NCBI RefSeq assembly: GCF_002797325.1
Contig: NZ_KZ454938.1
Location: 43,322 to 107,321 of the forward strand
DNA: 64,000 nt
Direction of reading: 5' to 3'
DNA from: Bacillus sp. FJAT-45037
GTDB lineage: Bacteria; Bacillota; Bacilli; Bacillales; Bacillaceae_D
In this document: in pieces, positions 29,480 through 42,490 of the stretch
Layout: each line of letters begins with the position of its first letter
Numbering within the stretch: the first letter of the stretch is position 1
Position numbers and translations under genes: made by a program
Notes under the pieces: model-generated
Told to the model about the DNA's origin: nothing
What the model saw: the letters and a program-made list of their open reading frames with translations, nothing else
Databases searched by the model: none

Positions 29480-30867
29480 ATGAAGAGTGTGGTGTGTTTG
29501 CAGTTTGGGGGCATAAGGACGCTGCTCAAATTACGTATTATGGCTTACACAGCATGCAGCATCGAGGACAAGAGGGAGCTGGCATCGTCGTGACTGACGG
29601 TGCACAGCTTTCCGTTCATAAAGGAATGGGACTTGTCAACGATGTGTTTCGTTCAGAGGATTTAACACAACTTGAAGGAAAAGCGGCGATCGGTCACGTT
29701 CGGTATGCGACTGCTGGTGGAGGCGGCTTTGCCAATGTACAACCACTCTTATTTCGTTCCCAACGCGGTGGCCTTGCATTAGCTCATAACGGCAATTTAG
29801 TAAATGCAAATAATTTAAAGCATCAACTGGAGAGCCAAGGAAGCATTTTTCAATCGACATCGGATACAGAAGTACTTGCTCACTTGATTAAACGAAGTGG
29901 TTATTCAAGCTTAGAAGATCAGTTGATAAATGCGCTAGCTATGCTAAAAGGTGCGTATGCATTTGCTGTAATGAATGAGGACCAGTTGATGGTTGCTCTT
30001 GATCCGAACGGTCTACGCCCATTATCGATTGGTCGATTAGGAGACGCTTATGTGGTGGCGAGTGAGACATGTGCGTTTGATATTATTGGTGCCACCTATG
30101 AGCGTGATGTTCAGCCTGGTGAGTTAGTCGTTATCGATGATGATGGTCTCCGTTCAGAACGGTTTGTTAGCACAGGCAATCGTGCGATTTGTAGTATGGA
30201 ATATGTATATTTTGCGAGACCCGATAGCAATGTCGATGGCGTCAACGTGCATACGGCCAGAAAGAATTTAGGAAAACAACTAGCGATTGAATCTCCTATT
30301 GAAGCAGATGTCGTGACAGGTGTACCAGATTCAAGCATTTCAGCCGCGATTGGCTACGCAGAGCAAACAGGCATCCCGTACGAACTTGGAATGATCAAAA
30401 ATCGTTATGTTGGGCGGACTTTTATCCAGCCATCACAGGAGTTGCGTGAGCAAGGTGTGAAGATGAAACTATCTCCTGTCCGTGGTGTCGTTGAAGGCAA
30501 GAGAGTCGTGATGATAGATGACTCGATTGTACGAGGAACAACGAGTAGACGAATTGTTCGAATGTTGCGTGAAGCAGGAGCGAAAGAAGTTCATGTTCGA
30601 ATTAGTTCACCACCGATTAAAAATCCTTGTTTCTATGGAATTGATACATCCACAACCGAAGAACTCATTGCCTCCAATCATTCGATTGAAGAAATGCGTG
30701 AGATGATGGGGGCTGATACATTAGCCTTCTTATCAACAGAAGGATTAATGGAAGGAATCGGGCGCGATGATACATCGCCTAACTGTGGACAGTGTCTCGC
30801 TTGTTTTACAGGATCGTATCCAACAGAAATTTATGCAGACACGCTTCACCCCCATGCAAAAGTATAA
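29455..30867 (+). CDS. purF: Amidophosphoribosyltransferase
   Basis: 470 aa. Makes phosphoribosylamine from PRPP and glutamine, the committed step. An 11-residue propeptide precedes Cys12 (EECGVF), the N-terminal nucleophile exposed by processing as in B. subtilis. Iron-sulfur ligand Cys are visible in [15 protein letters not shown] and NCGQCLACF. The PRPP loop is [25 protein letters not shown] lies before the chosen ATG. Confidence 0.96.
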   Translation: MFAEIKGLNEECGVFAVWGHKDAAQITYYGLHSMQHRGQEGAGIVVTDGAQLSVHKGMGLVNDVFRSEDLTQLEGKAAIGHVRYATAGGGGFANVQPLLFRSQRGGLALAHNGNLVNANNLKHQLESQGSIFQSTSDTEVLAHLIKRSGYSSLEDQLINALAMLKGAYAFAVMNEDQLMVALDPNGLRPLSIGRLGDAYVVASETCAFDIIGATYERDVQPGELVVIDDDGLRSERFVSTGNRAICSMEYVYFARPDSNVDGVNVHTARKNLGKQLAIESPIEADVVTGVPDSSISAAIGYAEQTGIPYELGMIKNRYVGRTFIQPSQELREQGVKMKLSPVRGVVEGKRVVMIDDSIVRGTTSRRIVRMLREAGAKEVHVRISSPPIKNPCFYGIDTSTTEELIASNHSIEEMREMMGADTLAFLSTEGLMEGIGRDDTSPNCGQCLACFTGSYPTEIYADTLHPHAKV

Positions 30868-30871
30868 AAAG

Positions 30872-30904
30872 TTCGAGACAATTTCGAGACAATTTCGAGA
30901 CAAT
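30872..30904 (+). repeat. Three perfect 11-bp tandem repeats between purF and purM
   Basis: TTCGAGACAAT occurs three times head to tail at 30872, 30883 and 30894. The last copy runs into the purM ribosome binding site (GAGGAGG). It is probably slipped-strand expansion and could change purF-purM spacing between strains. Confidence 0.85.
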
Positions 30905-30918
30905 GAGGAGGAACAAGG

Positions 30919-31962
30919 ATGTCAAAAGCATATAAGCAAGCCGGTGTAGACATTGAAGCTGGATATGAAGCGGTGCGAAGAATGGGGCAACATGTCCGCC
31001 GAACCATGCGACCAGGAGTTCTTGGAGGATTAGGTGGCTTTGGGGGCATGTTTGATCTTTCAAGCTTAGAGATGAAGGAGCCTGTGCTCGTTTCAGGGAC
31101 GGACGGGGTAGGTACGAAGCTGATGCTTGCCTTTATGATGGATCAACATGATACGATCGGTATCGATGCGGTTGCGATGTGTGTCAATGACATCGTTGTT
31201 CAAGGAGCAGAACCTCTTTATTTTCTTGATTATTTAGCTGTTGGAAAAGCCGATCCCGAACGAATTGAAGCAATTGTTAGTGGAATTGCGGACGGATGTG
31301 AGCAAGCAGGGTGCGCACTCATTGGTGGTGAGACGGCAGAGATGCCTGGCATGTACCAAGAAGAAGAATATGATGTTGCTGGATTTGCTGTTGGAGCGGT
31401 TGAGAAGAAGGACCTTTTAACAGGTGAGGCAATTAATCCAGGTGATATAGTGATAGGTCTCTCATCGAGTGGTCTTCATAGTAATGGCTTCTCATTAGTA
31501 CGTAAGGTGTTGTTAGGTGACCATAACCTGTCACTGACAGACCATTTACCTGGCCTTTCTGGTACCCGTACCCTTGGCGAAGAACTACTCACACCAACAA
31601 GAATCTACGTAAAACCGATATTAGAAGCATTACGAACATTCCCGATTCATGGGTTAGTGCATATTACCGGGGGAGGTTTTTATGAAAATATCCCTCGCAT
31701 GTTACCTAGTGGTTGTGGAGTTGACATTGATTATGGATCGTGGCCAATTCCAGCGATCTTCTCTCTGATCGAGGACTATAGTAAATTACCGAAAAAAGAA
31801 CTTTTTAATACATTTAATATGGGAATCGGAATGATGGTCGTCGTGCCTGAAGACGTTCATACAAAAGTCATTCACCTTCTAGAAGCCGAAGGGGAGAAAG
31901 CGTTTATCATCGGTCGTGTAACGGAGGGCGAAGGAGTTACTATTGGAGGCATCAACGAATGA
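30919..31962 (+). CDS. purM: Phosphoribosylformylglycinamidine cyclo-ligase (AIR synthase)
   Basis: 347 aa. Closes the imidazole ring of FGAM with ATP to give [13 protein letters not shown] and [11 protein letters not shown] are the ATP/substrate signatures, and [16 protein letters not shown] and HITGGGF follow. It overlaps purN by 4 bp. The start has AGGAGGAACAAGG upstream. Confidence 0.96.
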   Translation: MSKAYKQAGVDIEAGYEAVRRMGQHVRRTMRPGVLGGLGGFGGMFDLSSLEMKEPVLVSGTDGVGTKLMLAFMMDQHDTIGIDAVAMCVNDIVVQGAEPLYFLDYLAVGKADPERIEAIVSGIADGCEQAGCALIGGETAEMPGMYQEEEYDVAGFAVGAVEKKDLLTGEAINPGDIVIGLSSSGLHSNGFSLVRKVLLGDHNLSLTDHLPGLSGTRTLGEELLTPTRIYVKPILEALRTFPIHGLVHITGGGFYENIPRMLPSGCGVDIDYGSWPIPAIFSLIEDYSKLPKKELFNTFNMGIGMMVVVPEDVHTKVIHLLEAEGEKAFIIGRVTEGEGVTIGGINE

Positions 31963-32545
31963 AAATCGCCGTTTTTGCCTCTGGAACTGGAACAAATGCC
32001 GAAGTGTTGATGAACGCAGCTAAGGTAGGTCGATTAAGAGCAGAGATCGTACTAGTAGTTAGCGATAAACCTACAGCAAAGGTACTAGATCGCGCAAAAC
32101 TAGCTGGGGTGGAGACCTTTGCGTTTCAACCATCAAACTATGAGAATAAAAAAGCTTTTGAGAAAGAAATCGTCCAGGAGTTAAGGAGTCGTAATGTAGA
32201 TGCAGTCGTGTTGGCTGGTTACATGCGCTTAGTAGGTCCGACGTTACTGTCAAGCTATGAAGAGCGAATGGTCAACATTCATCCGTCGCTCCTTCCAAAG
32301 TTTCCAGGTCTTGATGCAATTGGTCAGGCGTACCGAGCGGGTGTAAAAGAGACCGGTGTAACGATTCATCTAGTTGACGCCGGGATGGACACTGGGCCAA
32401 TCATGGCACAACAGAAGATCGAAATCGCGTCAGATGATACAATAGAGACGTTAACAAAAAAGATACAAGCTGTAGAACATCAATTATATCCAGAAACAAT
32501 TCATAGCTGGATCGAGTCGATGGAGCTGGAAGGAGTTAAGAAAAA

Positions 32546-32549
<4 letters not shown>
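31959..32549 (+). CDS. purN: Phosphoribosylglycinamide formyltransferase
   Basis: 196 aa. Transfers formyl from 10-formyl-THF to [11 protein letters not shown] at the start, the catalytic triad region [12 protein letters not shown] (Asn, His) and the Asp in [16 protein letters not shown] are present. It overlaps purM at its start and purH at its end by 4 bp each. Confidence 0.96.
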
Positions 32550-35454
<2,905 letters not shown>

Positions 35455-35472
35455 AATAACCTCCATTTAATG

Positions 35473-35511
35473 CAAAACCGTATAAGTCATGACTTATACG
35501 GTTTTGTTTTT
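35473..35511 (+). terminator. Perfect 34-bp palindrome, terminator of the purine operon
   Basis: CAAAACCGTATAAGTCA is followed immediately by its reverse complement, then TTTT. A/T runs on both sides could make it bidirectional. It lies about 100 bp past purD, beyond the antisense gene. Confidence 0.8.
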
Positions 35512-35578
35512 ACTGTTAAAGACATGTAAAAGGAGAAATCGAGTAATTTTATGTTTTCTTTAATACCTTTAAGAGGTG

Positions 35579-35680
35579 TTTTCGCGCGAGTGACACTGTT
35601 TTCCGCGCACCATGGACCCCGTTTCGAGCGAATTGTCATCATTTCCGCGCAAAACAAGTAAGTTTTCGCGCAAGTGCAGT
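35579..35680. repeat. Five-unit ~21-bp periodic array with TTTC-GCGC cores
   Basis: Cores start near 35579 (TTTTCGCGC), 35599 (TTTTCCGCGC), 35621 (GTTTCGAGCG), 35642 (TTTCCGCGC) and 35663 (TTTTCGCGC). The spacing is 20-22 bp, two helical turns. The units are degenerate between cores; units 1 and 5 also share AGTG after the core. There is no coding potential. Confidence 0.6.
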
Positions 35681-35712
35681 ATAAAAATGGAAAAAAGTTT
35701 GTCCTTCCACTT

Positions 35713-35862
35713 TCTTGTCTAGCTACAGGGCTCAGCGGCTAGCACAATTCCGTTCGCCTCGGTCGATAAGTCAACATCGAATCACTGCGTTCTTCGTGTT
35801 TCCTTTATCTCGGTCGCCGCCCTCCATTTTGTAAACCGCTTAACGAGCTCCTCCGCCTTTCT
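35713..35862. repeat. TTGTCTAGCT-type intergenic repeat element, copy 1
   Basis: It starts CTTGTCTAGCTACAGGG and ends CTCCTCCGCCTTTC. Inside, CGGTCGATAAG faces TTATCTCGGTCG, so part of it can fold on itself. I recall GC-rich intergenic repeats with this opening in several Bacillaceae genomes, but cannot confirm the family here. Confidence 0.55.
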
Positions 35863-35985
35863 TTGTCTAGCTTCGGCTCCTTGGGTTGCGGGGAAAACCG
35901 GTGAATCGAACGAAGTCAAAAAGCGACTTCTTATCGCTCCCCCCTAGTTTTCCCGCTACCCAGAACAGTCGCCTCCGCTTTTCTA
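35861..35985. repeat. TTGTCTAGCT-type intergenic repeat element, copy 2 (long hairpin)
   Basis: It starts CTTTGTCTAGCTTCGGCTCC and ends GCCTCCGCTTTTC. A long internal stem forms between GGGTTGCGGGGAAAAC (35883-35898) and GTTTTCCCGCTACCC (about 35947-35961). It follows copy 1 directly, in the same orientation. It is non-coding and ends at the tail of the minus-strand DUF2892 gene. Confidence 0.6.
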
Positions 35986-35986
35986 A

Positions 35987-36250
35987 TCACGATGGGTTCA
36001 TGACTCTTGGGTCTTGGTGGTGGTCTTCTTGTTTTTCGTCTTGGTTATGCATGAGCTCGTTTTTGGCAATATAGATGAGTGGGCAGAAGCGGGTGATGCC
36101 TTCTGCAATTTTCATTCCTCCAAGCATGGCTGCAAGAAGCGAACGGTTATGATGGGGCTTTCTGACAAGTTTTGAAATTGAATAAGCAAGTACAGTAAAG
36201 CCTGCGGTAATTCGGATTAGAGCATCAATTCGGCCTATATTTGGTTTCAA
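35987..36250 (-). CDS. DUF2892/YgaP-like inner membrane protein
   Basis: 87 aa with a likely TTG start at 36250 (GAGAG upstream, weak). The opening MKPNIGRIDALIRITAG is the DUF2892 signature. Two membrane segments are separated by a basic loop (SKLVRKPHHNRS), with GMKIAEGITRFCPLIY carrying the conserved Cys-Pro. The Asp/His-rich C-terminal tail (NQDEKQEDHHQD) is an extension. In some bacteria this domain is fused to rhodanese; here it stands alone. The role is unknown. Confidence 0.72.
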   Translation of the reverse strand: MKPNIGRIDALIRITAGFTVLAYSISKLVRKPHHNRSLLAAMLGGMKIAEGITRFCPLIYIAKNELMHNQDEKQEDHHQDPRVMNPS

Positions 36251-36422
36251 AATAATTCAACTCTCTTTCATCATTTAGTTTTCGCACGCAAGTCGACAAA
36301 AATATGTCAAAAAATTTGTTAGAAGATTTGACAACTTTAATGAGTTAATGGGTCATTGTGTGGTACGATAGAAACAATTCGTAATTGACAATTAACAGGA
36401 ATAAAGGAATGGGTGATTTCAG

Positions 36423-38162
36423 ATGACGGAGCGAATTTATCGCTGGACTAAAAAACGTTTACGCCAACAACTTGAGGTTGTTAGAGGAGAGCAAGCGCCT
36501 TCGCTCGTCCTAAAAAATGCAACCTACCTTAATCATGCTCGACGAAAATGGCTACAAGCAAATATATGGATTACTCAAGATCGCATCGTTTATGTGGGAG
36601 ACGCGATGCCAGAAAAAGTGGAGGGAACAGAAATTGTTGACTGTTCAAACTCGTATATCGTTCCTGGCTATATTGAGCATCATGCGCATCCATTTCAACT
36701 TTATAATCCCCATAGTTTCGCAAAATATGCAGCTGCGCGGGGAACGACAACACTCATTAACGATAACTTAATGTTCTTTTTAAATCTCGAAAAAAAGAAA
36801 GCGCTTTCTTTGATTGAAGCTTTAGATGAGTTGCCTTCATCGATGTATTGGTGGTGCCGTTATGATGGACAGACTGAATTAAAAAATGATGAGCTCTTTT
36901 CTAATTCGAAAATGAAAGCATGGCTGGAGCATCATTTAGTTATTCAAGGCGGGGAATTAACGTCATGGCCTAAAGTATTAGCAGGTGATGATTCCACGCT
37001 GCATTGGATGCAAGAAACAACAAGACTTCGTAAGCCAATTGAAGGTCATTTTCCAGGTGCCTCGGAGAAAACTCTTTCACAAATGGCTTTGCTCGGTGTG
37101 ACATGTGATCATGAAGCGATGACAGGAGAAGAAGTGGTGAGGCGTTTGAACCTCGGATATACGACATCCTTAAGGCACTCATCGATTCGACCTGATCTAC
37201 CGAAGCTGCTCAAAGAAATGAAGGAGCAAGGAGTCGATGTGTTTGATCGATGCATCATGACAACAGATGGTTCAACACCAACTTTTTATGAAAAAGGGGT
37301 CATGGATTACTTAATTAAGATTGCGCTTGAAGAGGGAATCGACCCTATTGATGCGTACGCGATGGCAACTTATAATGTAGCCCGTTATTATAATCTCGAT
37401 CATAAGTTGGGCATGATTGCTCCTGGGCGAATCGCACATTTGAACTTCTTGTCAGAGATCGATGACCCTACACCCACATCGGTATTAGCAAAAGGACAAT
37501 GGGTAATGCGTGAGGGCAAACAATGTGAAGGTTATGAAACGTTCCCATGGGAAGATTATGGTATTAGCTCGTTGAAGATTGACTGGGATTTAACGGCAGA
37601 TGAATTGCACTTCTCGATGCCAATGGGAATTGAGATGGTGAATGCGGTCATCTTAAAACCGTATCAAATTCCAATTGAATGCACAGAAAATGAGTTAAGT
37701 CATGATCATGATGAAAGTTTCTTTGTCATGCTGGATAAGAATGGGAAGTGGCTTATTGCCACATTGTTAAAAGGATTCGCTAATCGTATTTCGGGCTTTG
37801 CTAGTTCATTTTCCAATACAGGAGATATTGTATTAATCGGTAAAAATTTAAACGACATGATTCAAGCATTCAATGCGCTTAAGGAACAAGGTGGGGGGAT
37901 GACACTTGTTGAGGATGGCGAGTTGATAGGGTCTATTCCGCTTACTCTTTTCGGGCTACTATCATCAAAACCGATGCAAGAGGTGATAGAGGAGGAGAAG
38001 ACGTTTGTTCAGTTGCTGAGAGAACGTGGATACAAACATGCTGACCCTATTTATAGCTTGTTATTCTTCTCGTCGACACACTTACCGTATATTCGTGTTA
38101 CCCAGCACGGAATTTATGATGTCCATAAGAAAACGGTACTCTTTCCTTCGATTATGCGTTAA
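36423..38162 (+). CDS. yerA: YerA-type adenine deaminase-like amidohydrolase
   Basis: A 579-aa amidohydrolase of the adenine deaminase family (adenine to hypoxanthine and ammonia), matching B. subtilis YerA in length and position after purD. The metal-binding HxH is in IEHHAHPFQLYNP. Further His/Glu/Asp ligands appear in EGHFPGAS, DHEAMTG, LRHSSIRPDL and MTTDGSTPTF. The C-terminal adenine-deaminase domain (DVLIGKNLNDMIQAF region) is complete. GGGTGATTTC is a modest ribosome binding site. It probably serves purine salvage, but the activity of this subgroup is less certain than for Ade proper. Confidence 0.82.
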   Translation: MTERIYRWTKKRLRQQLEVVRGEQAPSLVLKNATYLNHARRKWLQANIWITQDRIVYVGDAMPEKVEGTEIVDCSNSYIVPGYIEHHAHPFQLYNPHSFAKYAAARGTTTLINDNLMFFLNLEKKKALSLIEALDELPSSMYWWCRYDGQTELKNDELFSNSKMKAWLEHHLVIQGGELTSWPKVLAGDDSTLHWMQETTRLRKPIEGHFPGASEKTLSQMALLGVTCDHEAMTGEEVVRRLNLGYTTSLRHSSIRPDLPKLLKEMKEQGVDVFDRCIMTTDGSTPTFYEKGVMDYLIKIALEEGIDPIDAYAMATYNVARYYNLDHKLGMIAPGRIAHLNFLSEIDDPTPTSVLAKGQWVMREGKQCEGYETFPWEDYGISSLKIDWDLTADELHFSMPMGIEMVNAVILKPYQIPIECTENELSHDHDESFFVMLDKNGKWLIATLLKGFANRISGFASSFSNTGDIVLIGKNLNDMIQAFNALKEQGGGMTLVEDGELIGSIPLTLFGLLSSKPMQEVIEEEKTFVQLLRERGYKHADPIYSLLFFSSTHLPYIRVTQHGIYDVHKKTVLFPSIMR

Positions 38163-38227
38163 ACTAAAAAAGGAAATGATTTTTTTGAGGATGCTTTTAA
38201 ATAGTAAAAAAGGCGGGACTGAGTTCG

Positions 38228-39274
38228 ATGAAACGACCATTAATAGCGGCTGCAATTGCAACACTCTTATTGTCTGTAGGCTGTAGTGAGAGTGCAGAAG
38301 AAGTAAATGATTTAGTCGCTCCAGAAGAAATAGATATAGAAGATCAAGAAGAAGTTGAAGAAACAATCGATACCCCTTCTGCAACCTATCCTTTAACAGG
38401 TTTAAATGCGGAAGGAGAAATTGAGAATCGGCCAATTGCTGTGATGATTAACAACCACCCAGCAGCAAGACCCCAAACAGGACTCGTCGATGCGGACGTT
38501 GTATATGAGGTGTTGGCTGAAGGGGAAATGACACGCTTTGTTGCCATTTATCAAAGTACTTTGCCTGAAAATGTAGGACCTGTTCGCAGTGCGCGTGAAT
38601 ATCATCTCGATTTAGCACAAGGATATGACGCAGCATTCATCACTCATGGTTGGAGTCCAGGTGCAGAGACTGATCTTCAAGCCGGAAAAATAGACTATTT
38701 AAGTGGTTTACAATATGACGGGACGCTCTTTCAACGTTCATCAGACAGAAGAGCCCCGCATAACTCATACATCACATTTGAAAACATCAAAACGGGACTC
38801 GAACAGCAAGGGTATGAATGGACAGGCAGCACGAAGCCACTCGCATTTTATCCTCACGAAGACATTCAAGTTGTAGGTAATGGAGCAACAGAAATCGAGA
38901 TTAATTATTACAACCGGAACTATGTCTCGTTTCGATTTGACGAAGAAAGTGGTTTCTATCACAGATACAATCAAGACTCGCAGACTGTTGATCAAGTAAC
39001 AGACGAACCACTTGAACTAGCGAATGTGTTCGTTGTCGAGACAGACCATCGTGTAGTCGATGATGTGGGGAGACGAGAGATTGATCTATCATCAGGCGGA
39101 AGAGCTCTACTCATGCATAGCGGCTTAGCAAATGAAGTACAATGGAAAAATGAGAATGAACGTATCATCCCAGTCGATAAAAATGGCAACGAGATTCAGT
39201 TAAAACCAGGTGCAACTTGGATTAACATTGTCCCATCATCACCAGGAATGGATGAAACTGTCACGTATCAATAA
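38228..39274 (+). CDS. yerB: DUF3048 lipoprotein YerB
   Basis: 348 aa with a lipoprotein signal: basic MKR, a hydrophobic stretch and the lipobox LSVGC (Cys19). A very acidic linker (~25-50) leads to the DUF3048 domain with GLNAEGEIENRPIAVMINNH and GPVRSAREYHLDLAQGYDA. It is probably anchored on the outer face of the membrane. The function is unknown. The order yerA-yerB-yerC is as in B. subtilis. Confidence 0.88.
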   Translation: MKRPLIAAAIATLLLSVGCSESAEEVNDLVAPEEIDIEDQEEVEETIDTPSATYPLTGLNAEGEIENRPIAVMINNHPAARPQTGLVDADVVYEVLAEGEMTRFVAIYQSTLPENVGPVRSAREYHLDLAQGYDAAFITHGWSPGAETDLQAGKIDYLSGLQYDGTLFQRSSDRRAPHNSYITFENIKTGLEQQGYEWTGSTKPLAFYPHEDIQVVGNGATEIEINYYNRNYVSFRFDEESGFYHRYNQDSQTVDQVTDEPLELANVFVVETDHRVVDDVGRREIDLSSGGRALLMHSGLANEVQWKNENERIIPVDKNGNEIQLKPGATWINIVPSSPGMDETVTYQ

Positions 39275-39296
39275 AAGAAGAAGGGTGTGCGGCAAT

Positions 39297-39608
39297 ATGC
39301 AAATCGACAAGTTGAGAGGGAAAGAAGTGGATCAACTATTTAATGCGATCCTTTCCTTAAAAAATCTTGAAGAGTCTTATGAATTTTTTGATGATCTATG
39401 TACAATTAATGAGATTCAATCTTTAGCACAACGCCTTGAAGTGGCTAGAATGCTTCAGAATGGGTTTACGTATCATAAGATCGAAACCGAGACAGGGGCG
39501 AGCACAGCGACGATCTCCCGTGTGAAACGATGCCTGAACTATGGCAACGATGGGTACAAAATGACGCTCGAGCGTATTAAAGAAAAAGATACAGTTGAAG
39601 AGAAATAA
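39297..39608 (+). CDS. yerC: YerC/TrpR-like DNA-binding protein
   Basis: 103 aa. A TrpR-superfamily fold with the helix-turn-helix QSLAQRLEVARML..TYHKIETETGASTATISRVKRCLNYG. The start at MQIDKLRGKE matches the family, although the Shine-Dalgarno (AAGGG) is about 12 nt away. YerC is a transcriptional regulator in Bacillus; no target can be read here. A strong terminator follows. Confidence 0.88.
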   Translation: MQIDKLRGKEVDQLFNAILSLKNLEESYEFFDDLCTINEIQSLAQRLEVARMLQNGFTYHKIETETGASTATISRVKRCLNYGNDGYKMTLERIKEKDTVEEK

Positions 39609-39620
39609 AATAAAAGAGAG

Positions 39621-39656
39621 AGATATGAGAAATGTAAAGTTCTCATATCTTTTTTT
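39621..39656 (+). terminator. Terminator of yerABC
   Basis: AGATATGAGAA/TTCTCATATCT perfect stem, 8-nt loop and T7. Confidence 0.92.
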
Positions 39657-40017
39657 GTGGAAAAATATCCAAAAAGTAAAACCTGAACCAAAAGACGATG
39701 AGCCAGTTGAAGCAATTGAGGAGTTGAAAATCGCGTACTTAGAAGACAATGATCCTGATAGAACTTTAGTTTGTAAAGAGCATTTATAATAGAGGTTTTC
39801 TGTAATTTAAAAAAACTGTCCTAATCGATCATGAGGATGATCTTCTAGGACAGCTTTTTTTCTTCATTGAGAGTTTGGTTAACGCCACTTACACCTTGGT
39901 GAGGTACATAAGACGCTCCCTTTCTCTATTTTAGTGAATAACCCTTATACTCTAAATAGACAAACTGGATCGCTTATGTCTTTCGATTTGTTACTCTCTA
40001 TTTGTTTTTAAACTCAC
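39657..40017. other. Gap between yerC and alr with a terminator
   Basis: A plus-strand open frame (39657-39789, ending LEDNDPDRTLVCKEHL) has protein-like composition. It lacks a start with a ribosome binding site and lies just past a terminator, so it may be a remnant of a small gene. The stem CTGTCCTA/TAGGACAG with an inner GATCAT/ATGATC (39811-39861) ends in a T run on the plus strand. Nothing is seen in 39862-40017. Confidence 0.4.
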
Positions 40018-41127
40018 TCAAAGATCGTTGTAATATCTTGGGACTCGTTTACTGACGGCACAAACAATCTCATAGTTTATCGTTCCTATTAATTCAGCCA
40101 TTTCATCAATTGGAAATTCAACCGCTTGACCAACTTGAACATCAACGAGATCGGTCGCATCAATCATTGTTTGGTCCATACAAACGCGGCCGATAATGGG
40201 AGCTTTTTGATCACCTATTAAGACAAATCCTCGATTAGAAAGGGCGCGAGACAAGCCATCTGCATACCCAATTGGCATGGTCGCTACCACTCGTTCTGAT
40301 GGTAATGTATGTGTGCGACCGTAACTAATCGATGAGCCTTCTTGTAATGTTCTGAGAGATACGATACTCGAATAAAGACGCATCGCTTGCTTGAGATTGA
40401 TCGGAAATTCAAGTGCTGGGTCTGGTTTTAACCCATATAAGCTAATACCTATTCGCACCATATCCAGATGCTTATCCCTATGGAAGAGAGCACCTGCACT
40501 GTTACAACAATGTTTGATTGGTATATTTATCCCTTCTTTATCTAATGCGTCGATGAATGAGAGGAATCTCTTATATTGTTCATCGGTATAAGTGGAAAGA
40601 GGGGCATCTGCCTCCGCAAAGTGAGTGAAGATTCCTTCAAGCACAATGTTTTTATGTTCTGCTAAAGGAGTCACTAGATGAAGGAGTTCTTCTTCGGTCT
40701 GAACGCCGACACGGCCCATCCCAGTATCTGTTTTAATGTGTACGTTCACAGAGGAAGAGTTTGTCTCAGCAAGCGTTATTAAATGATCTCGGACATCGGT
40801 CGAGAAGACAGTAATTGCAATCTGATGATCGATGGCTTTTTGTAACGCATCTGGTGAAGTGTATCCTAGTACGAGAATGGGAGCATTAATTCCTGCTTCA
40901 CGAAGTTCAATCGCCTCATCTAAAATCGCCACACCTAAATAAGTCGCTCCGCCTAAAAGGGCCGCTTTGGCTGCTGGAATCGCTCCGTGACCGTAGCCAT
41001 CTCCTTTGACAACAGCCATAAGTTGGCACGATGGTGTACTTAAAGAAGCTTTAAAAGCAGCGGCGTTTTGTTGTAGCGCATGTAGTGAAATATTTGCATA
41101 TGTATTCCTGTAACTACTCGTCTTCAT
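40018..41127 (-). CDS. alr: Alanine racemase
   Basis: A 369-aa PLP enzyme that interconverts L- and D-alanine for peptidoglycan. Lys41 in VVKGDGYGHG binds PLP, and the second catalytic Tyr lies in SISYGRT. MDQTMIDATD is the C-terminal domain motif. AAAAGGAG lies before the ATG. It is downstream of ald on the same strand, and a strong hairpin between them suggests partly separate transcription. Given the neighbours it may supply L-alanine from D-alanine for catabolism as well as D-alanine for the wall. Confidence 0.95.
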   Translation of the reverse strand: MKTSSYRNTYANISLHALQQNAAAFKASLSTPSCQLMAVVKGDGYGHGAIPAAKAALLGGATYLGVAILDEAIELREAGINAPILVLGYTSPDALQKAIDHQIAITVFSTDVRDHLITLAETNSSSVNVHIKTDTGMGRVGVQTEEELLHLVTPLAEHKNIVLEGIFTHFAEADAPLSTYTDEQYKRFLSFIDALDKEGINIPIKHCCNSAGALFHRDKHLDMVRIGISLYGLKPDPALEFPINLKQAMRLYSSIVSLRTLQEGSSISYGRTHTLPSERVVATMPIGYADGLSRALSNRGFVLIGDQKAPIIGRVCMDQTMIDATDLVDVQVGQAVEFPIDEMAELIGTINYEIVCAVSKRVPRYYNDL

Positions 41128-41165
41128 CTTTGGAACTCCTTTTGCGTATCGGTAGATTTTAATAG

Positions 41166-41194
41166 ACCCCCTCCGTCAAAACGACGGAGGGGGT
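41166..41194 (-). terminator. Strong hairpin between ald and alr
   Basis: ACCCCCTCCGTC-aaaa-(C)GACGGAGGGGGT is a very stable stem, but the U run on the minus strand is poor (TCTATTAAAA). It may act as an mRNA-stabilising or weak termination structure. Confidence 0.55.
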
Positions 41195-41222
41195 AGATGT
41201 CTTTCCATATTATAATAGTTTC

Positions 41223-42359
41223 TTACGCTTGAACAGTTGAAGTTTTTGCTAAAGCATTTTCTACAGTTACAAGTTCATAACCAAGATCACGAGCTACAGC
41301 GTTGTAAGTAACATCGCCATTTGCAACATTGACCCCAAGTGCTAGAGCAGGGTTTTCAGCTACAGCTTTTTCTACGCCTTTGTTAGCGATTTGCATAGCG
41401 TAAGGAATCGTTACGTTCGTTAAGCCGATTGTTGACGTACGTGAAACAGCTCCAGGCATGTTGGCAACCGCATAGTGTACAACACCGTGTTTTGTGTAAG
41501 TTGGGTTGTCATGAGTTGTAATCTTATCAACCGTTTCGATAATACCACCTTGGTCGATTGCAACGTCAACAACAACAGAACCAGGCGACATTGATTTAAT
41601 CATTTCCTCTGTTACAAGCTTAGGTGCTTTTGCTCCGGGAATTAATACTGCACCGATCACAAGATCAGATTCTCGAACCGCATCAGCGATGTTCATTGGG
41701 TTAGACATAAGTGTTTGAATGTCGTTTCCGAACTGATCATCAAGTTGACGAAGACGATCTGCACTTAAGTCCATTAATGTTACATCAGCACCAAGACCAA
41801 TAGCAATTTTCGCAGCATTTGTTCCAACAACACCGCCACCGATGATTGTTACTTTCCCACGTTTGACACCAGGTACTCCTGATAGAAGAATCCCTTTTCC
41901 ACCTTTAGATTTCTCAAGGAATTGTGCGCCAATTTGAGAAGCCATACGTCCAGCTACTTCACTCATTGGAGTAAGAAGTGGAAGAGTACGGTTCACTTCT
42001 ACTGTTTCATATGCAATCGCAATCACACCACTGTCAACAAGTGCTTTAGCAAGTTCTGGCTCAGCAGCTAGGTGTAGGTACGTGAAGAGAATTAACCCTT
42101 TACGGAAGTATCCGTACTCAGAGCTAAGTGGTTCTTTTACTTTCATCACCATTTCAGCTTTTGCCCAAACGTCACTCGCTTCAGGAATAATGGTTGCACC
42201 TGCTGTGATGTAATCTGTATCTTCAAATCCGCTTCCAATTCCAGCGCCTTGCTCAATCATAATTTGGTGGCCGCTATTAGTTAGGGCTACAACACCAGCT
42301 GGAGTAATCGCTACACGGTTTTCATTGTTTTTAATTTCCTTTGGAATACCAATAATCAT
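41223..42359 (-). CDS. ald: Alanine dehydrogenase
   Basis: 378 aa. Oxidises L-alanine to pyruvate and ammonia with [25 protein letters not shown] is the N-terminal signature, the NAD-binding fold lies around [21 protein letters not shown], and His/Lys active-site segments (VKVKEP, FTYLHLA) are present. AGGAGGACGAC precedes the ATG. It lies directly after an AdeR-like gene, which activates ald in B. subtilis. Confidence 0.96.
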   Translation of the reverse strand: MIIGIPKEIKNNENRVAITPAGVVALTNSGHQIMIEQGAGIGSGFEDTDYITAGATIIPEASDVWAKAEMVMKVKEPLSSEYGYFRKGLILFTYLHLAAEPELAKALVDSGVIAIAYETVEVNRTLPLLTPMSEVAGRMASQIGAQFLEKSKGGKGILLSGVPGVKRGKVTIIGGGVVGTNAAKIAIGLGADVTLMDLSADRLRQLDDQFGNDIQTLMSNPMNIADAVRESDLVIGAVLIPGAKAPKLVTEEMIKSMSPGSVVVDVAIDQGGIIETVDKITTHDNPTYTKHGVVHYAVANMPGAVSRTSTIGLTNVTIPYAMQIANKGVEKAVAENPALALGVNVANGDVTYNAVARDLGYELVTVENALAKTSTVQA

Positions 42360-42490
42360 CTTTGTCGTCCTCCTAATGGAAAGTATGTTATATCATTAGT
42401 ATAAAGCCATAAAAGGAGGAGCGCATTGTGTGTAAAATCGAAAATGTAAACGTTTTTTTGTTGATTTCAACAAATCGTCTCATTCGTTTG

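Noticed and set aside
39595-39789. 64-codon plus frame overlapping the yerC end
   Set aside because: It runs through a strong terminator and has no ribosome binding site; it is noted only as a possible remnant.
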